A program made the translations under genes and the position numbers. Positions 26,300-38,157 of a stretch of 64,000 nucleotides of DNA are shown piece by piece. Under the pieces are notes generated by a model. That model ran no database searches and was not told the origin of the DNA. It saw nothing but the letters and a program-made list of their open reading frames with translations. Each line of letters begins with the position of its first letter. Within the stretch, counting starts at the first letter, position 1. The DNA comes from Arbacia lixula. Its lineage: Eukaryota > Echinodermata > Echinoidea > Arbacioida > Arbaciidae. Location: contig OZ022581.1 in the NCBI GenBank assembly GCA_963669155.1, positions 745,157-809,156 of the forward strand, given 5' to 3'.

Positions 26300-26766
26300 G
26301 GAGACACCAAGCTAATTTTAGGCAGAATATAATTCAAGTATATCAATATGAGATCTATCATGTTAATTACAAATCAACAAGCTGAATATTTATCAATATA
26401 TTGCACATTAAATATACCTTGATAGAGTGTTCCTAAATAAATTGAATATTCTTTGTATTACCAAATAAGACTTAACACATAATGTATGTAAATACACATT
26501 GTGTGAAATATTGGAAGTAAGACTCTATGAAATAGCAAGAAATGCTGGAATATTGTTAGTTTCCTCCTATAGAGGATGCAAATTATACAATAATATTGTA
26601 GAGCTAGCTCTTCTAAGAGTTGGTTTCATGTAGCTCAAACTCTTTTGGGAAAAAACATGAACAAACTTTTGTAAACACACATTTTTGTGTAAATACATCA
26701 AACTGTTCCCTGGCATTCCGGGCAGCCACTGATTCTTCATGCCAATGAACTTTTTTACATACATAC

Positions 26767-26893
26767 CTGAAATATCTTCCACTTGGATATCTGTGGCTGC
26801 AGGGAACTTTCCTTGGAGGACTTTCTTGATTCTGTCTTCTCCCTCCGTTACAGACGGTGCCCCAGACAAAGTGCGAAGAGGCAAGTTCGCCAA
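26767..26893 (-). CDS. BOLA3: BolA-like protein 3, exon 2
   Basis: The acceptor CTTATCAAG (26902-26894) and donor TCAG|GTATGT (26767/26766) give 127 nt, starting in phase 0 and ending with one base. It encodes LANLPLRTLSGAPS, then TEGEDRIKKVLQGKFPAATD, then IQVEDIS. TEGE-x-R-(I/V) and KFP-x-A-T-x-I-x-V-x-DIS are the N-terminal half of the BolA domain as in human BOLA3. There is no in-frame ATG between the upstream stop codon and this block, so the start must be supplied by another exon (see 27797-27844). The intron to exon 3 is 0.95 kb. Confidence 0.9.
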
Positions 26894-27796
26894 CTTGATA
26901 AGAGTAGAATCGTGCAGTACAAAACAATTCACATTCTCACATATCTGCCATTAATAGCACTCAAATTATGGTAATGGACTTTGCAAATTCCAATGATTTT
27001 TGAAGCGCTTTTTGTATACTTACACTTTTATAAAAGTTTTTTTCATCTAAAGCTGATTCATTTCCACCTTTGCCAATTACAATTTGTCATTGGATGGTCT
27101 TTGTTTTGTTTATGTTTGGTTCTGGGTTCTGTGTTCTTAAATATTCATATCAACAAGGTCCTGATAGATGTATCCTGTTTGAAGAAGACTAAACGGACAA
27201 ATAAAATTATTAAGCATTGCATTTGCTCAGGCTACTTTCCTAATCTGCTGGAATGACCACCTGAACATCTGGAAATTAACCACATCCATATAAGGGAAAG
27301 AGTCTCCTCTATCCATTACTTGAATGATAATGCAAATGTTATCTAATTTTTATGGTTGTCTATGTTATGTTTCATTGTTCAATGTACACACGGTCCTTGG
27401 TGAGAACAGTGCTTTGCTCACTGAAGGGGCGACCCTGGTAAAAAAAGATTAAATAAATGAATATTGCTTCCACGGCTATGAAATACATCTTAATGGTCCG
27501 CATTGTAAGCTTATTAACCATGAAATAGGCTTTTTACAGCAAAATGATCACCTATTTATACTTGCTAGTTTCTATGTGTGTCACAACGGTCGTTGTCAAG
27601 AATTATCATCGAGTTTGAGGTTATTATTTTTCTTCGCCATTCTTTTCTAAACGAGTGTGACATCTTGCCTGATATTACGAGAGTGCTCTGGGTCAGATTG
27701 GCCTTTTTCAATCAGGTCTAAAAAAAAAGCAAATTGCTAGTTTGCTCAAGTTTAATACAGGACAGGTTTATATGGTCCGCGAAACTCGAAACTTAC

Positions 27797-27844
27797 CATC
27801 CTTCTTGTTGACACAGCCATGCTCTGAATCATGGCCCGAATCAT
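27797..27844 (-). CDS. BOLA3: BolA-like protein 3, exon 1 (mitochondrial presequence)
   Basis: A minus-strand ATG with an in-frame TGA four codons upstream opens 16 codons, MIRAMIQSMAVSTRRM, ending exactly at a donor ATG|GTAAGT in phase 0. That matches the phase-0 start of exon 2. Arg-rich, Ser/Ala-rich and lacking acidic residues, it reads as a mitochondrial targeting peptide, as expected for BOLA3, which hands [4Fe-4S] clusters (with NFU1 and GLRX5) to lipoyl synthase and respiratory proteins. The four exons give 111 residues (human 107). The exon was predicted from signals alone; ATG positions 5 and 9 are alternative starts. Confidence 0.7.
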
Positions 27845-28790
27845 GGTGACATCTCAGATTTTCAGATTGATGGGATGGGTTTTGCAGCTAAGGGCTGAAG
27901 TTAAACTCTGTTTTGATGATACTTTGATAGACCCAGAGGCAGTCAGTGCCAGGGCAGATGAATAGAAGTAGAACCCACTATTTATTAGTTCTCTCACAAA
28001 GACAAAGTCATGGGTAACGTTATGTTGCCTGTCTAAAAACGCAGCGATTTTTTCTTCTTTTGAAGTTAGTTAGATGAACACAACATATCTTGATCTCTCT
28101 TTTGTATGGCTCAACTTTGACTAGTTGTATCCAGAATATGTTGAGGCTTGAGCTGTTGCCGCGAACTGCGTGTACTCTTGGTCTTGCACAATCACCTGCA
28201 CCGGCGCGGCTAGGCTTGGATGGTATGCTCGGTCGGCTGGCCCTGGCCGCCCGGCGTGGATGGGGCCGTTGCATACATGCTGCCCCCAAAACTCGGCACC
28301 TACTGTTGACATCTTGTTCTACCGTGTATATTTGTACAGTCGTTCAATTCATATTAATATTTAAAAACGTATTAAAAAAGTATAAAATATCTTTTTACGT
28401 ATTTAAAAAATATTTTAAAAGTAAAATAAGTGATTGATATTTGCATAATTTTGAAAAAATAGTGAAAAACTAAGTATTTTATAGATTATTTTGTTACTAT
28501 CACATATACAAGACTATGCGGAAAGAAGTTGCCAATCTGATAAAAATTCTCATGATGCTGAATGATATTGTATTTATGTTGTGTTTTACTTTAATTAGAA
28601 CAATTATATTAATTAAATATATTGAAAATTATGTTCAAATACCTATTAATGAGAAATTTGAACTATCTATATCAAAAAGACTTAATTCAAACTTAAAAAT
28701 TAAACAGTAGTCTGTGCATTTCCCCCAGTGCGTACCCGTATCGTTGTGGAGACTTTTACTACCTCTCTTAGTACGGAAAATGCATTTATA
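27845..28790. promoter_or_regulatory. Shared upstream region of BOLA3 and PRPF4B
   Basis: The predicted BOLA3 start (minus) and PRPF4B start (plus) point away from each other across 946 bp, which would make this a bidirectional promoter region. It contains a GC-rich block at 28155-28310 (CCGGCGCGG, GGCCGCCCGGCG) in otherwise AT-rich DNA, followed by a strongly AT-rich stretch (28330-28700). No TATA or initiator element was assigned. Several overlapping open frames in the GC block on both strands, some Arg-rich, could not be tied to any splice partner. Confidence 0.45.
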
Positions 28791-28837
28791 ATGATGGAAA
28801 ATACAACAATAATGGAAGGAAATGTGGATTCAGATGG
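28791..28837 (+). CDS. PRPF4B: PRP4 kinase, exon 1 (start)
   Basis: ATG-ATG opens 15 codons plus two bases (MMENTTIMEGNVDSD) up to a consensus donor GG|GTAAGT. The two bases join the first base of exon 2 to give Gly, then ISSNSASDEE without a stop. The short acidic N terminus is of the same kind as the start of vertebrate PRPF4B. The assignment rests on the ATG, donor strength and phase; there is no in-frame stop nearby upstream, so further 5' coding sequence is not excluded (an acceptor-like TTTCCCCCAG ends at 28729). Confidence 0.55.
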
Positions 28838-29232
28838 GTAAGTAAGAAAGAATATTTGGCAAGTTAACATGAATGCAAATGTAAATTAATGGTTGTTTGC
28901 GTAGAGGAAACGTATGGTGAAATTTTGTGTGAATGAGTTTACGCGAATTGCCAATGACTGCAATGAGTGGTGACTGGTGTTCGGCTTGGTCTCGAATTGG
29001 ATTTACCGGCGGTACACTGTTCTCGAGGAAGAGTATAGTAACGTACGTACAATGTCAGTGCCGTACATACGCCCGACTAGGTCTAGGATCGTACGATTAC
29101 GAGTACCCCACATTTAATACCGCCGAGTGCCGGCTACATGACGTAGACAGGAATAACCATCTCATCCGGGGCATTCTTTAATCAAAATGACATTTTTGGA
29201 AATACATGACATAGGCCTACCCTTACTGCGAC

Positions 29233-29282
29233 CAGCCCGCTCACGCAGTGAGCGGGCTGCGTTGCACCGAGCATTGGTGCAA
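29233..29282. repeat. Two adjacent perfect hairpins
   Basis: CAGCCCGCTCA (29233-29243) pairs with TGAGCGGGCTG (29249-29259). Immediately after it TTGCACC (29262-29268) pairs with GGTGCAA (29276-29282). They are probably the subterminal structure of a small mobile element; no termini were defined. Confidence 0.6.
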
Positions 29283-30378
29283 GGTAGTCGAGATAAGCAG
29301 TGATGATTTTGGAAAAAATCATCAATTATATTGCGCAGAACTTATAGCTATTGGACACACTTACGGAGAATACTTACATGAATACTTCCGTAGTTGCTTT
29401 GAAGATTAATTTAGTCCATGATGGGTTTTTTTTCTTGAAAACGTACCATCGTACGGCGGTCAGAATCAATGCAGCTGGGAAACATGTATCTGAAGATTGC
29501 CGACTTTTTGAAGTTTACGCGCATGCGCCAGTTCTCTATACGATCCGTGTGTGTTACGTTTTCAACAACAATCCATTACCGTAGCACTCTTTTCACATCG
29601 TTGTTTTTTTCTTTTTTCACTATTATTGGAACAGATTTTATATTCCAATTTTTATTTCATTATATTTAAAATTTTATTTTGGAGCATTTATTATATTTTG
29701 CATATTTATATTTGTCCGTAATTTTTTGTTTTGTTATGTTTTTAAGAGCCACTTTTTTCAACCCAATAACGCCATCCCGCTAAGCTAGATTTCAGTGATG
29801 GTGCAGTGGTGCACGGTATTATGAAAGTTGGAAGATTCGGAACTATTTCTCTTACAAAATCCTTGATCCGCCACTGAAGTTTATAACATAGAATTTAATC
29901 ATATTTTGGTCACTTTAAATGACACAATTAATGAAAATCAGGTTGATAATTTGCACAATCAAAACAATAAAAAAATCACTTTTCTCATGCATATTCATCA
30001 ATAGCGCTAAATACGGTCATCAGAGCGAAAGCGTCATCATCATGAATATTATTTTGCGCATGCCTACGAAGTTATTAAACAGCCAAGATGGCAGTCTGGA
30101 AGGGACTTTGTTTTGTTAGACCATGATTAGACAGACACATGAAGGGGAAATTGGTAACGTTACTCAATATTTTCCATCATTTTCTTACTTCAGACATATG
30201 GAAGTTACATTCAACCATTCATATAATGTGATAAATATACTTGAAATGAGTAATTCATCCATGTGCACGGGTCGATTATTCATTAATCGCACCCGACATT
30301 CCGGGAAATCGGGGGCGAGCCCTCAGGACGCTCCCGCTGCGCGGGAGCAGTCCCGGGGCTAAGGCCTACCCCTACTAC

Positions 30379-30560
30379 TACAGGGAAACCCTGTTATAGC
30401 GAGCACGGGTATAGCGAGAATCCTGCTATTACAAGGACATTTCTTGGGTCCCGATTGTTCTTCCGTAGACCTCCATGCATTCTGTTTTCATATAATGAGA
30501 TCGGCTATAGCGAAATTTCTACTACTATAGCGAGGCAAATTCCCAGCCCAAGAATAAAGA
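30379..30560 (+). mobile_element. Pogo/Tigger-like element fragment
   Basis: The end ACAGGGAAACCCTGTTATAG followed by CGAGCACGG resembles the CAGTxxAACC(C/T) termini of pogo-family DNA elements. It is followed by repeated TATAGCGA(G/A) motifs. No opposite terminus or transposase was found, so this is a fragment; the family assignment is inferred from the end alone. Confidence 0.35.
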
Positions 30561-31381
30561 AAAAGAAAGGAAATTGACTCTGCTATTACGAGCAGTCCCT
30601 TCAGCCACGCCGCTCAGCACATCAACAAGTTGTGTACAACAGATAGCGGAGCGTGGTCGCCAGCGGTCGTGTACAGTTTTGCTCATTACATGACGTCATC
30701 CAGCCAATGCCGAGAGCCAATTTATGAATGAAAATATAGTAAGCATGCGCAGTGCAAGCCTTCTATGTCCCCACACAGTATTCCACCAAAACAAGTGTGA
30801 AATTCTCTATCACCTCGTACCAAAATCAACCTAGAATTTCACTTTCCTATATTTTATATGAATTTTGAAAGGTATTCTCAGAGGATCTATTTTCTCACCG
30901 ATACCGCACAGGTAAGCAAATTTCGATTGCCTCTTGCTTTTCCGTCAAAATCGTACTAATTAGCGTCACCCCCGCATCGTGTTTGTTGGAATTTGTAGAG
31001 TCTATCGCAACGTGCACAAAGTCAATTGGCTTCAGGGTTTCGAAGCGTCACGTAATATGCATGAAATCGCAGAGTTTCGATAATTTTCGATCGATACCTA
31101 AGCGGTCCGACCACGAACCAAGACCATTTCCTGCGTACACAACGTGACTGGATATCGTTATCGCTATCAATACTTCCACACGCAGTCCGAAGGCAACCAC
31201 GTGGTCATGACGTGATCTGCGCGATTGCCCAATCAGCGGTCTCCGCATCGCTGTGCGCAGACGATCTATCCGTTGTACACAGTCTATGGACTATAGTTCG
31301 TTGTGCTCAGTGAGAGAAACGCAACAACAGCACAAGCAATTTTCTTTGCGCTGTAAAACACTGATCACACACCGTGCAAGA

Positions 31382-31417
<36 letters not shown>

Positions 31418-31475
31418 CCACACATCATAACGCGCGTGCGGTACTGCAGCCAGAGCCGTATCTCTATACGGCTCT
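31382..31475. repeat. (CA)n microsatellite and 24-nt hairpin
   Basis: A 33-nt CA run is followed by a perfect stem-loop, AGAGCCGTAT-CTCT-ATACGGCTCT at 31452-31475, flanked by direct GTACTGC repeats. Confidence 0.8.
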
Positions 31476-32034
31476 AGGTACTGCACTCCCCCTCGCCCAA
31501 CCATCAACACAGTCATGCAAGCACATGGCAAGAGCCTCTAAACACATGTGACACCGCGCCTGTACGACCGCGGCCGCGCATGCATGAAGATTGCGTTCAA
31601 TGATCATTCATTGCTTACATGCCGTCATGACAGCAGGCGCGGACGGGTAATTGGGCCTACCCGCTGCTTCATTTGTTGGTAAACGGAGGCGTTGGAAGTG
31701 TCATTTATTTACATTTTCAACTGTGCTGTTAGATAATTTAGTGAATTTTTAGCTAATGAATTCAGTTTAGGATGCTTGCCAAGCCATTTAAATACTTAGT
31801 CCTAGCGGTAAATATGTTATTGTTTGTGTAGTCCTATACATGTAGATGCGTTTGTTTCTGTATGTTTTGATCATGAACTGGTATAGCGAGCATTCGGCTA
31901 TAGCGAGGAAAAACATGGCAAACTCTGCTTTACGTTATATACGGCGTGCTAGCGCTTGTGATTTTTCGACCAAACAACATTGCAACAATAAAATATTTTA
32001 ATTTTAATTTTCTTTTCATTTTTATTCTACAAAG

Positions 32035-33105
32035 GATTTCAAGTAACTCTGCTTCAGATGAAGAAGCTGGGAAAGAGGAGGCACCAGTAAAGAAGGAAGA
32101 TCAGAGTAAGTCACATCGGTCACACAGCAGTCACCACAAGAAACACAAGCACAAGAGTAAGAAGAGCCATCACAAGCACAGGCACCACAGAGACAAAGAC
32201 AAAGACAAGGATAAAGACAAGGATAAGGATAAGGATAAGGATGGGCATCGCAGACACAAGCACAAGCACAAGAAGCATAAGAGCAAACGCAGCGAGGAAG
32301 TCCCTGTCCATCAAGAGGTGGTAGAATCTGAGTCGGATATCGAGTTAGAAGACACAATCCCTCTACTCCCAATCGCACAGAAGCCTGCTCCACCACCACC
32401 AAACCATCGCAGGGAAGAGAGACGGAGAGACAAAGAAAGGCAGGAGGATGACTTGGCGGCGCTTGAAAAGCAAAAAGAGCTGCTACAGGCTCAGCTGCTG
32501 GCTACAGCTGAGGACGAACACTCAGGGATGAATTTAATAGCTCAGGGATATCAGTCAGATGAAGATGGAGATGAAGACCAAGCACTGAAACAGTCTCTCT
32601 CCAAATGGATTCATACAGAGACTGCCAAACCAACTCCAAAGTCAGAGACAAAAGATGAGAAATCCCAAGGGAAAAAACGTGATCGCGGGGACGAAAGCTT
32701 GCAGAGAAAGCGACACCGAAGCAAGTCCCCAACAAGAGAGCTATCATCAAATAGCAAAAGTGAATCCAGTGATGTGAAATCTTCTCAGAGTAGGACTGGT
32801 AAAGACAGCCACTCCCATGGACAGTCAGTGGACAGGAAACATTCCAGGGACAAGGAGAACAGGAGAGACGCGCAGAAGGTTCCAGAAAGTGCCAAGAAGT
32901 CTGAGCAGAAGGAAGGGCGAGACAGCAGGAAGTCATCATCAGGGCATGAGAGCAGGAAGTCTCCAAGGAGGGAGCAGAGCTCCAGAGAGCGCTCATCCAG
33001 GGACCAGACAGCCAGCGACAAGTCCAAGAGGAGGGAACAGAAGTCAACGCAGGACTCAAGCAGGTCTCCCAAGCACCAGAGGAGCAGGTCTCCTAGGAAA
33101 GATAG
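32035..33105 (+). CDS. PRPF4B: PRP4 kinase, exon 2 (Lys/His- and RS-rich region)
   Basis: The acceptor TTCTACAAAG and donor GATAG|GTGAGT bound 1,071 nt, about residues 16-372. It encodes basic tracts such as HKKHKHKSKKSHHKHRHHR, seven-fold KD repeats (DKDKDKDKDKDKDKD), and a conserved MNLIAQGYQSDEDGDE block equivalent to GMGLILQGYESGSEE in the human protein. Ser/Arg and Lys/Ser-rich sequence follows (KSPTRELSSNSKSE, SRSPRKDR). The region is predicted disordered; in the family it targets the kinase to nuclear speckles and the spliceosome. It is longer than the matching human segment. The open minus-strand frames here are shadows. Confidence 0.92.
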
Positions 33106-33722
33106 GTGAGTCATTTTCTTCATGTACACGTATGTACACTGTACATGGTCACTCTATTTCATATCTCATGTGGTAGGAGAACACCTCAGATTCCAAACTG
33201 TGTTCCATGCCTATAATAGTAAAACAATGAATGTTCAATGTTGGTTTGAGAAAGGAAGCAATGCGTTTGTGTGCGTATGTGTCATTTTAGTTATTCGTAC
33301 TCAAATGTATACATTGAAATTAAAGTAAATGAATTCTTCAGAGAAGTCAGGGGCCCAGCTTTTAATGGATTATGATATACATGTGCATGGTGATGCTATT
33401 GAATAAGTAATTAGTCTTCCATTCTTATTCCCTGAGTCTATATTTGTACAGTAGATATAACCCATTCTTTACTGACCCTGCTTATATAGAGGCTGTTTTT
33501 TTCACTCAGATACTAAGCAGCCCAACTCCCATACAATCTGCTGTTTGAACAATAGATGACAGGCTATCAATAAACTTCAAATACCTTATAGGACACAAGC
33601 TACATCACTTTTGTTACTGCAGTTCCATGGCAAGTTTTGCCTTCTTTACAAGACCGAGGTTCACAAAGCCAGAAAATCTAATCGTGAGCAACGGGTTAAT
33701 TTTGTTTATACACTCATGTCAG

Positions 33723-34130
33723 AAAATTCAGTGAAACTGCTCCAAAGCCCAGGAAACCCAGCCCCCCAGCCCGGAGACCATCCCCCTTACGTCGCCCATC
33801 ATCCCCTCCAAACCCTCGTGGACCCCGCAGCAGATCACCCCTCATCAGCAGACGACGAAGTCCCACGGACAGAAGGGGCCCCCCAGATCGAAGGGGGCGT
33901 AGCCGGTCCCCTGTGGAGAGGCTGGGGCGGGGGCGCCGACCGCCGTCACCCCCTTCCAGACGGCCTGATCGGCCCTTGGGGGGCTTGAATAGGAGGAGGC
34001 GTAGCCGGTCTCCTGATCGGAGGGGGCACAGGAGGAGGGGGAGGAGCAGCAGGAGCAGGTCCCCCAGAGATAAATTCAAGGGCAGTCTCTCAGAGGGCCT
34101 TACTCTTCAGCAAGACTCGTCAGAAGATGA
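33723..34130 (+). CDS. PRPF4B: PRP4 kinase, exon 3 (RS domain)
   Basis: The acceptor CTCATGTCAG and donor GATGA|GTAAGT give 408 nt, joining exon 2 in phase (AG + A = Arg). It encodes about 136 residues dominated by RxRSRSP, RRRSPTDRRG, RRPSPPSRRP and RSSRSRSPRD repeats, ending DKFKGSLSEGLTLQQDSSED. KEDKFKGSLSEGMKVEQESSSDD is the human counterpart, a conserved anchor that fixes frame and identity. High GC and CpG here contrasts with the introns. Confidence 0.93.
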
Positions 34131-34616
34131 GTAAGTACATTGTGATCCTTTCAGTTGTTCAGTCCCAGTGGCACGAAACAGATGTGTTATTGATTTCAGG
34201 CTATCAGCACTAGGGTTAAAAGCAGTGGCTTGTTACAGGCTAAGGTTTTCTTTTTAACCTGTATCTACATGAATTTACTTATCTAGGCAAAACATAATTC
34301 AGAGTATTTAGTTTCATTACATCAGGCTTAAAATATAGCTTCTGTTAATAAAGTTATAATATATTCTAGGGTAACCTTAAATACAAATTTCAATCTCATC
34401 AAAAGCTTTATACTCTGTAGATATAGGTTGTTAATGAATTCTAACATTTCAGGTAGAGACAATTCATCCATCACCTTTCATGGTAAATTACTGACAATAT
34501 TTTCATTTTCACTAACGAGACCTTGTATGTAGGCATATTTGCTGCTTCTGAGCATCTTCGTTCTAGCTCTGAATATGGTTACGTTGTTTAATGTAATGTA
34601 TAATTTGTTCACGCAG

Positions 34617-34701
34617 GATTGCGGACATTGACTTGGATGAGGAAGAGGATGAAGAAGCAGTGATTCAGAGAAGAAGGAGAGAGAGACAACAGCTGATGCA
34701 G
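34617..34701 (+). CDS. PRPF4B: PRP4 kinase, exon 4
   Basis: 85 nt between CACGCAG and CAG|GTGAGT. It encodes IADIDLDEEEDEEAVIQRRR followed by RERQQLMQ, matching the human LEDFDVEEEDEEALIEQRRI segment. Acidic followed by basic-helical composition; phase 2 in, phase 0 out. Confidence 0.93.
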
Positions 34702-34913
34702 GTGAGTGCTGATACCATCGCTTTGGTTTCTAGCATGTTCACATTTCATGTCCACACATGTTATATACAGTACAGTGGTATTTTTAAGAAGAAAAAAAAT
34801 CCCTTACAATTTTGGTGATATGTAATTTAGAATTATATTGCCCCAAACTGTTTTCTACTATTCTCTGTGTTATTGTTACCAAGTTGTATGTCTTATGTTT
34901 ATTGCCAATTCAG

Positions 34914-35463
34914 AAATACCAAGTTAGGCCTCAAGAAAGCGCAACGTCTAGTCCGGTACAGGATGCAGCTCCCTCACCACAGCCCAGTGAACAGGCAAAG
35001 AGTCAGGTCTCAGACGATGAAGGCGATGGAAAGAACGTGGAAGAAAATGATGAAGCAGAGGAGGAGGATGAAGAAGAGGAGGATGACAGCGATAAGAGTA
35101 ACTCATCTGATTCAGACGACAGCAGTGAGGACGAAAGCAAAGGGAGCAGCGATGACAATGATGATAGCGATGATGATGAAGAGAAGAAGCCAGAAGATGC
35201 AGCAGAACAGGACGACGACAGCGATGACAGTGATGACGATCAAGAGCTGGAGGAACTGAGGGAGCAAGAGCGAGAGCTGCTGAGACTGAAGAAAGAGCAG
35301 GAGGAGGAGGAAGAGAAGGAGCGGAAGAGGGAGTTGGAGAAGAAGAGACTGAAGGAGGTCTTTGCACCGAGTGATAGCGAGGATGAGGACAAGTCTTCCA
35401 GTAATGGGAACAAGGAGGACGGACCAGACTTGAAAGACATCGTCAAACCCAAGTCAGACAAAG
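34914..35463 (+). CDS. PRPF4B: PRP4 kinase, exon 5 (acidic linker)
   Basis: 550 nt from acceptor CCAATTCAG to donor AAAG|GTAAGA. It begins KYQVRPQESATSSPVQ and continues with very long Asp/Glu/Ser tracts (EEEDEEEEDDSDKSNSSDS, DDSDDDEEKKPED) and then a charged helix (ELREQERELLRLKKEQEE). The region is roughly twice as acidic and much longer than the human equivalent and accounts for most of the extra length of this protein. It is probably a disordered linker with a coiled segment, and carries likely CK2-type Ser-Asp-Glu sites. Confidence 0.9.
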
Positions 35464-36091
35464 GTAAGAGATCTTCATGGACCTAGTGTACATCTCATAA
35501 AACTTATCGGTACTATATGACATGTCTAACCAGTCTCAAAAATATCATTGAGATAATTGTGCCATTTTATTACAACACCTAATGACTTTTAACACAATTT
35601 CTCTGTTGTTGTGTTTCCATTATTTGTAAAGATGCTATTTAAAACATGCAGAGTATTTTGATATTCCCCAAGCTTAGTCCAAAGTGGTCTTATTTGAAAG
35701 TATAGAGCAATACGAAGTCTATGTGTAGCATTCTCCAGTCAATGTTTTTATGCGTGACATTTTCTTACAGAATAGATGTGTGAGTGCCTCTTTATGCAGT
35801 TGGCTTGCCAGTCTGAATATTCATTTTTACATATTTTATTCATGATGCTCCAGTATCCAAGAATCTTTTGTGCAAATATATTGTACACCTCCGTAAGCAC
35901 AATAATATCCCTTCTAGAATAATCAAACCTCCTCTGTTTGAAATATTCTTGTTTGTTTTCTGTTATTTTAGAAAGGAACAGTACATAACAAAGTTTTTGA
36001 GTCCCAATATTGATAAATTATAGCACATATTGTACAACACATTGATATATTTCCATTGTCCTTAACATAGTTCTTTTTTCTCCTTCATTAG

Positions 36092-36150
36092 AGCAAGCAA
36101 CTGCCAAGAATGGACTGGATATGTTCAGCGAGGTGGATATGTTCAAAATG
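36092..36150 (+). CDS. PRPF4B: PRP4 kinase, exon 6
   Basis: 59 nt between TTCATTAG and AAAATG|GTAAGT, reading EQATAKNGLDMFSEVDMFKM. LDMFSEVDMF corresponds to human PDMFTESDDMF, the short conserved motif ahead of the kinase domain. Confidence 0.9.
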
Positions 36151-36449
36151 GTAAGTTTTTATGCATCATTGACATGATCTAACAGTCCAAGCTGCCCTTA
36201 CTTTACACCAATTTTTTTTGGTCATAACAGTCATGTACATATAGAATGGGAGTTTAGAATGCTCTGGGTACAGTCCTGAAAGGCCTGCATAGTTAATCTT
36301 CTTGTAAAGAGTTGTGTTGAACGCACGTGTGGATGCGCACAAAATGGAACAAGAAAGTTGGGGGAAATGAAGTCTTCAATGTGATGTCTCATGATGGTCA
36401 GCTCGAGAAGAATCAAATATTAATTGAATACAATTCCTTCTCATTTCAG

Positions 36450-36537
36450 AGCCCATCTACCCGAGAGGGGATTGGTCAGATGGGCCCAGAGAACCCGAGT
36501 CTGACAGATAACTGGGATGATGCCGAAGGCTATTACC
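36450..36537 (+). CDS. PRPF4B: PRP4 kinase, exon 7
   Basis: 88 nt between CATTTCAG and TTACC|GTAAGT. It encodes a stretch ending ENPSLTDNWDDAEGYY, matching human ENPNLRDNWTDAEGYY, the conserved N-terminal extension that packs on the kinase lobe. Confidence 0.95.
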
Positions 36538-36885
36538 GTAAGTGTTCATTCCTCCCTCTGTGATGTTTGTTTTGTCTTTGTGAGTGTCATGATCTTATCA
36601 TTCTACTGCCCGCTTGTGCTTATACATTTTCTTTGTTCATCATATGGTGTCATGTTTTTTTTCCTATCATACATCATCCTTTTGTGTTCTTAGTGAAGAA
36701 TTTATGCTACCCCTCACCCTTTTGTCTTTTCTTCTTGTTTTTAGTACTCGTTATTGTTTTTTTCTTTTTCTTTGTAGTTGTTGCTGTGGTCTTGACAACC
36801 AGTGCCATAAGTTACAATACAGATGCATGCAACATAGCATGACTTTGTTAACTCATTCTGTACAGACTAGTGTGCTGCTCTATAG

Positions 36886-37083
<198 letters not shown>

Positions 37084-37525
37084 TGAGTACAACTAGGCAC
37101 AGTGTGAATGCACTGAGCTGTAGCCAAAAATGTGAGAAGACAAAAATCAATTCATAGCTCTGCAGAGTTTGTTAGCAAATTGCCTAAAAGCCTATATGTA
37201 AACTCAGATATGAAATGTCATTCCTTACATTTTGTGTGAGTTAATCTTTTTTGAGCATACATGAACTTAAATTGTAAATGTTCTCACATTCTGTTCAAGT
37301 CCAAGAATTACTGTTTGTTTAAAAGAAAAAAAAATGCTAATTGAAGTGCTACGTATGATGCAGAAGTATTAATTAATACTTTATTTATGTATATTTATCA
37401 CATATACCATGCACTGAGAGGCTCTAGTTGAAATTCTGAGGAAGCATGAATAGCACTTTATTCTTAGACGCGCTATTTGCGATTAGGTCAACTATTGCAC
37501 TAGAGTTTATGAATGAAGGTTGTGA

Positions 37526-37729
<204 letters not shown>

Positions 37730-37746
37730 TGAGTCATAACATCGTC

Positions 37747-38157
37747 AAAATATTATACTATGTTATGATTTCCTCCCCTCCTTTTATGTATGTGTGTGTG
37801 TTGATGAATGTTCATATGGTGTTTGATTGTATGATTTAGATGTTTGTTTCTATTATATTGATTATCTCCTGAATATGGAACTGAACTTTTACATCATTTT
37901 GTTTTAATGTGTGTTATTTGAAGACCATGGTATACAAGTTATTAAACTATTAAAATATTAGATTACGTTATGATTTCCTCCCCTCCTTTTATGTATATTT
38001 GTGTGTTGATGAATGTTCATGTGGTGTTTGATGGTATGATTCAGATGTTTTTTTCTATTATGTTAATTATCTCATGAATATGGAACTGAACTTTTACATC
38101 ATTTTGTTTTAATGTGCATTATTTGAAGACCATGGTATACAAGTTATTAAACTTTTT
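37747..38157 (+). repeat. Tandem duplication of about 205 bp in PRPF4B intron 9
   Basis: The block beginning TTATGATTTCCTCCCCTCC at 37763 recurs 205 bp later at 37968 with a few substitutions. Both copies end AAGACCATGGTATACAAG. Divergence is a few percent, so the duplication is fairly recent. Confidence 0.85.

Larger units (their letters stand above)
28838..32034 (+). other. PRPF4B intron 1
   Basis: A 3.2 kb intron containing a pair of adjacent hairpins (29233-29282), a GC hairpin near 30331, a pogo-like repeat fragment (30379-30560), a CpG-richer stretch (30600-31700), a CA microsatellite (31382-31414) and a 10-bp-arm hairpin (31452-31475). A second copy of the TATAGCGAG motif pair lies at 31881-31910. 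No exon of another gene was recognised. Confidence 0.5.

Noticed and set aside
28020..28437. Arg-rich, mitochondrial-targeting-like open frames in the GC block (both strands)
   Set aside because: No donor there has the phase needed for BOLA3 exon 2. The exon at 27797-27844 fits in phase, start and stop context, so the GC block is more likely promoter or 5' untranslated sequence.
34948..35367. 139-residue open frame on the minus strand inside PRPF4B
   Set aside because: Antisense shadow of the Asp/Glu-rich exon 5; identity and phase of the plus-strand exon are certain. The same holds for 32022-32402 and 32502-33129 on the minus strand.
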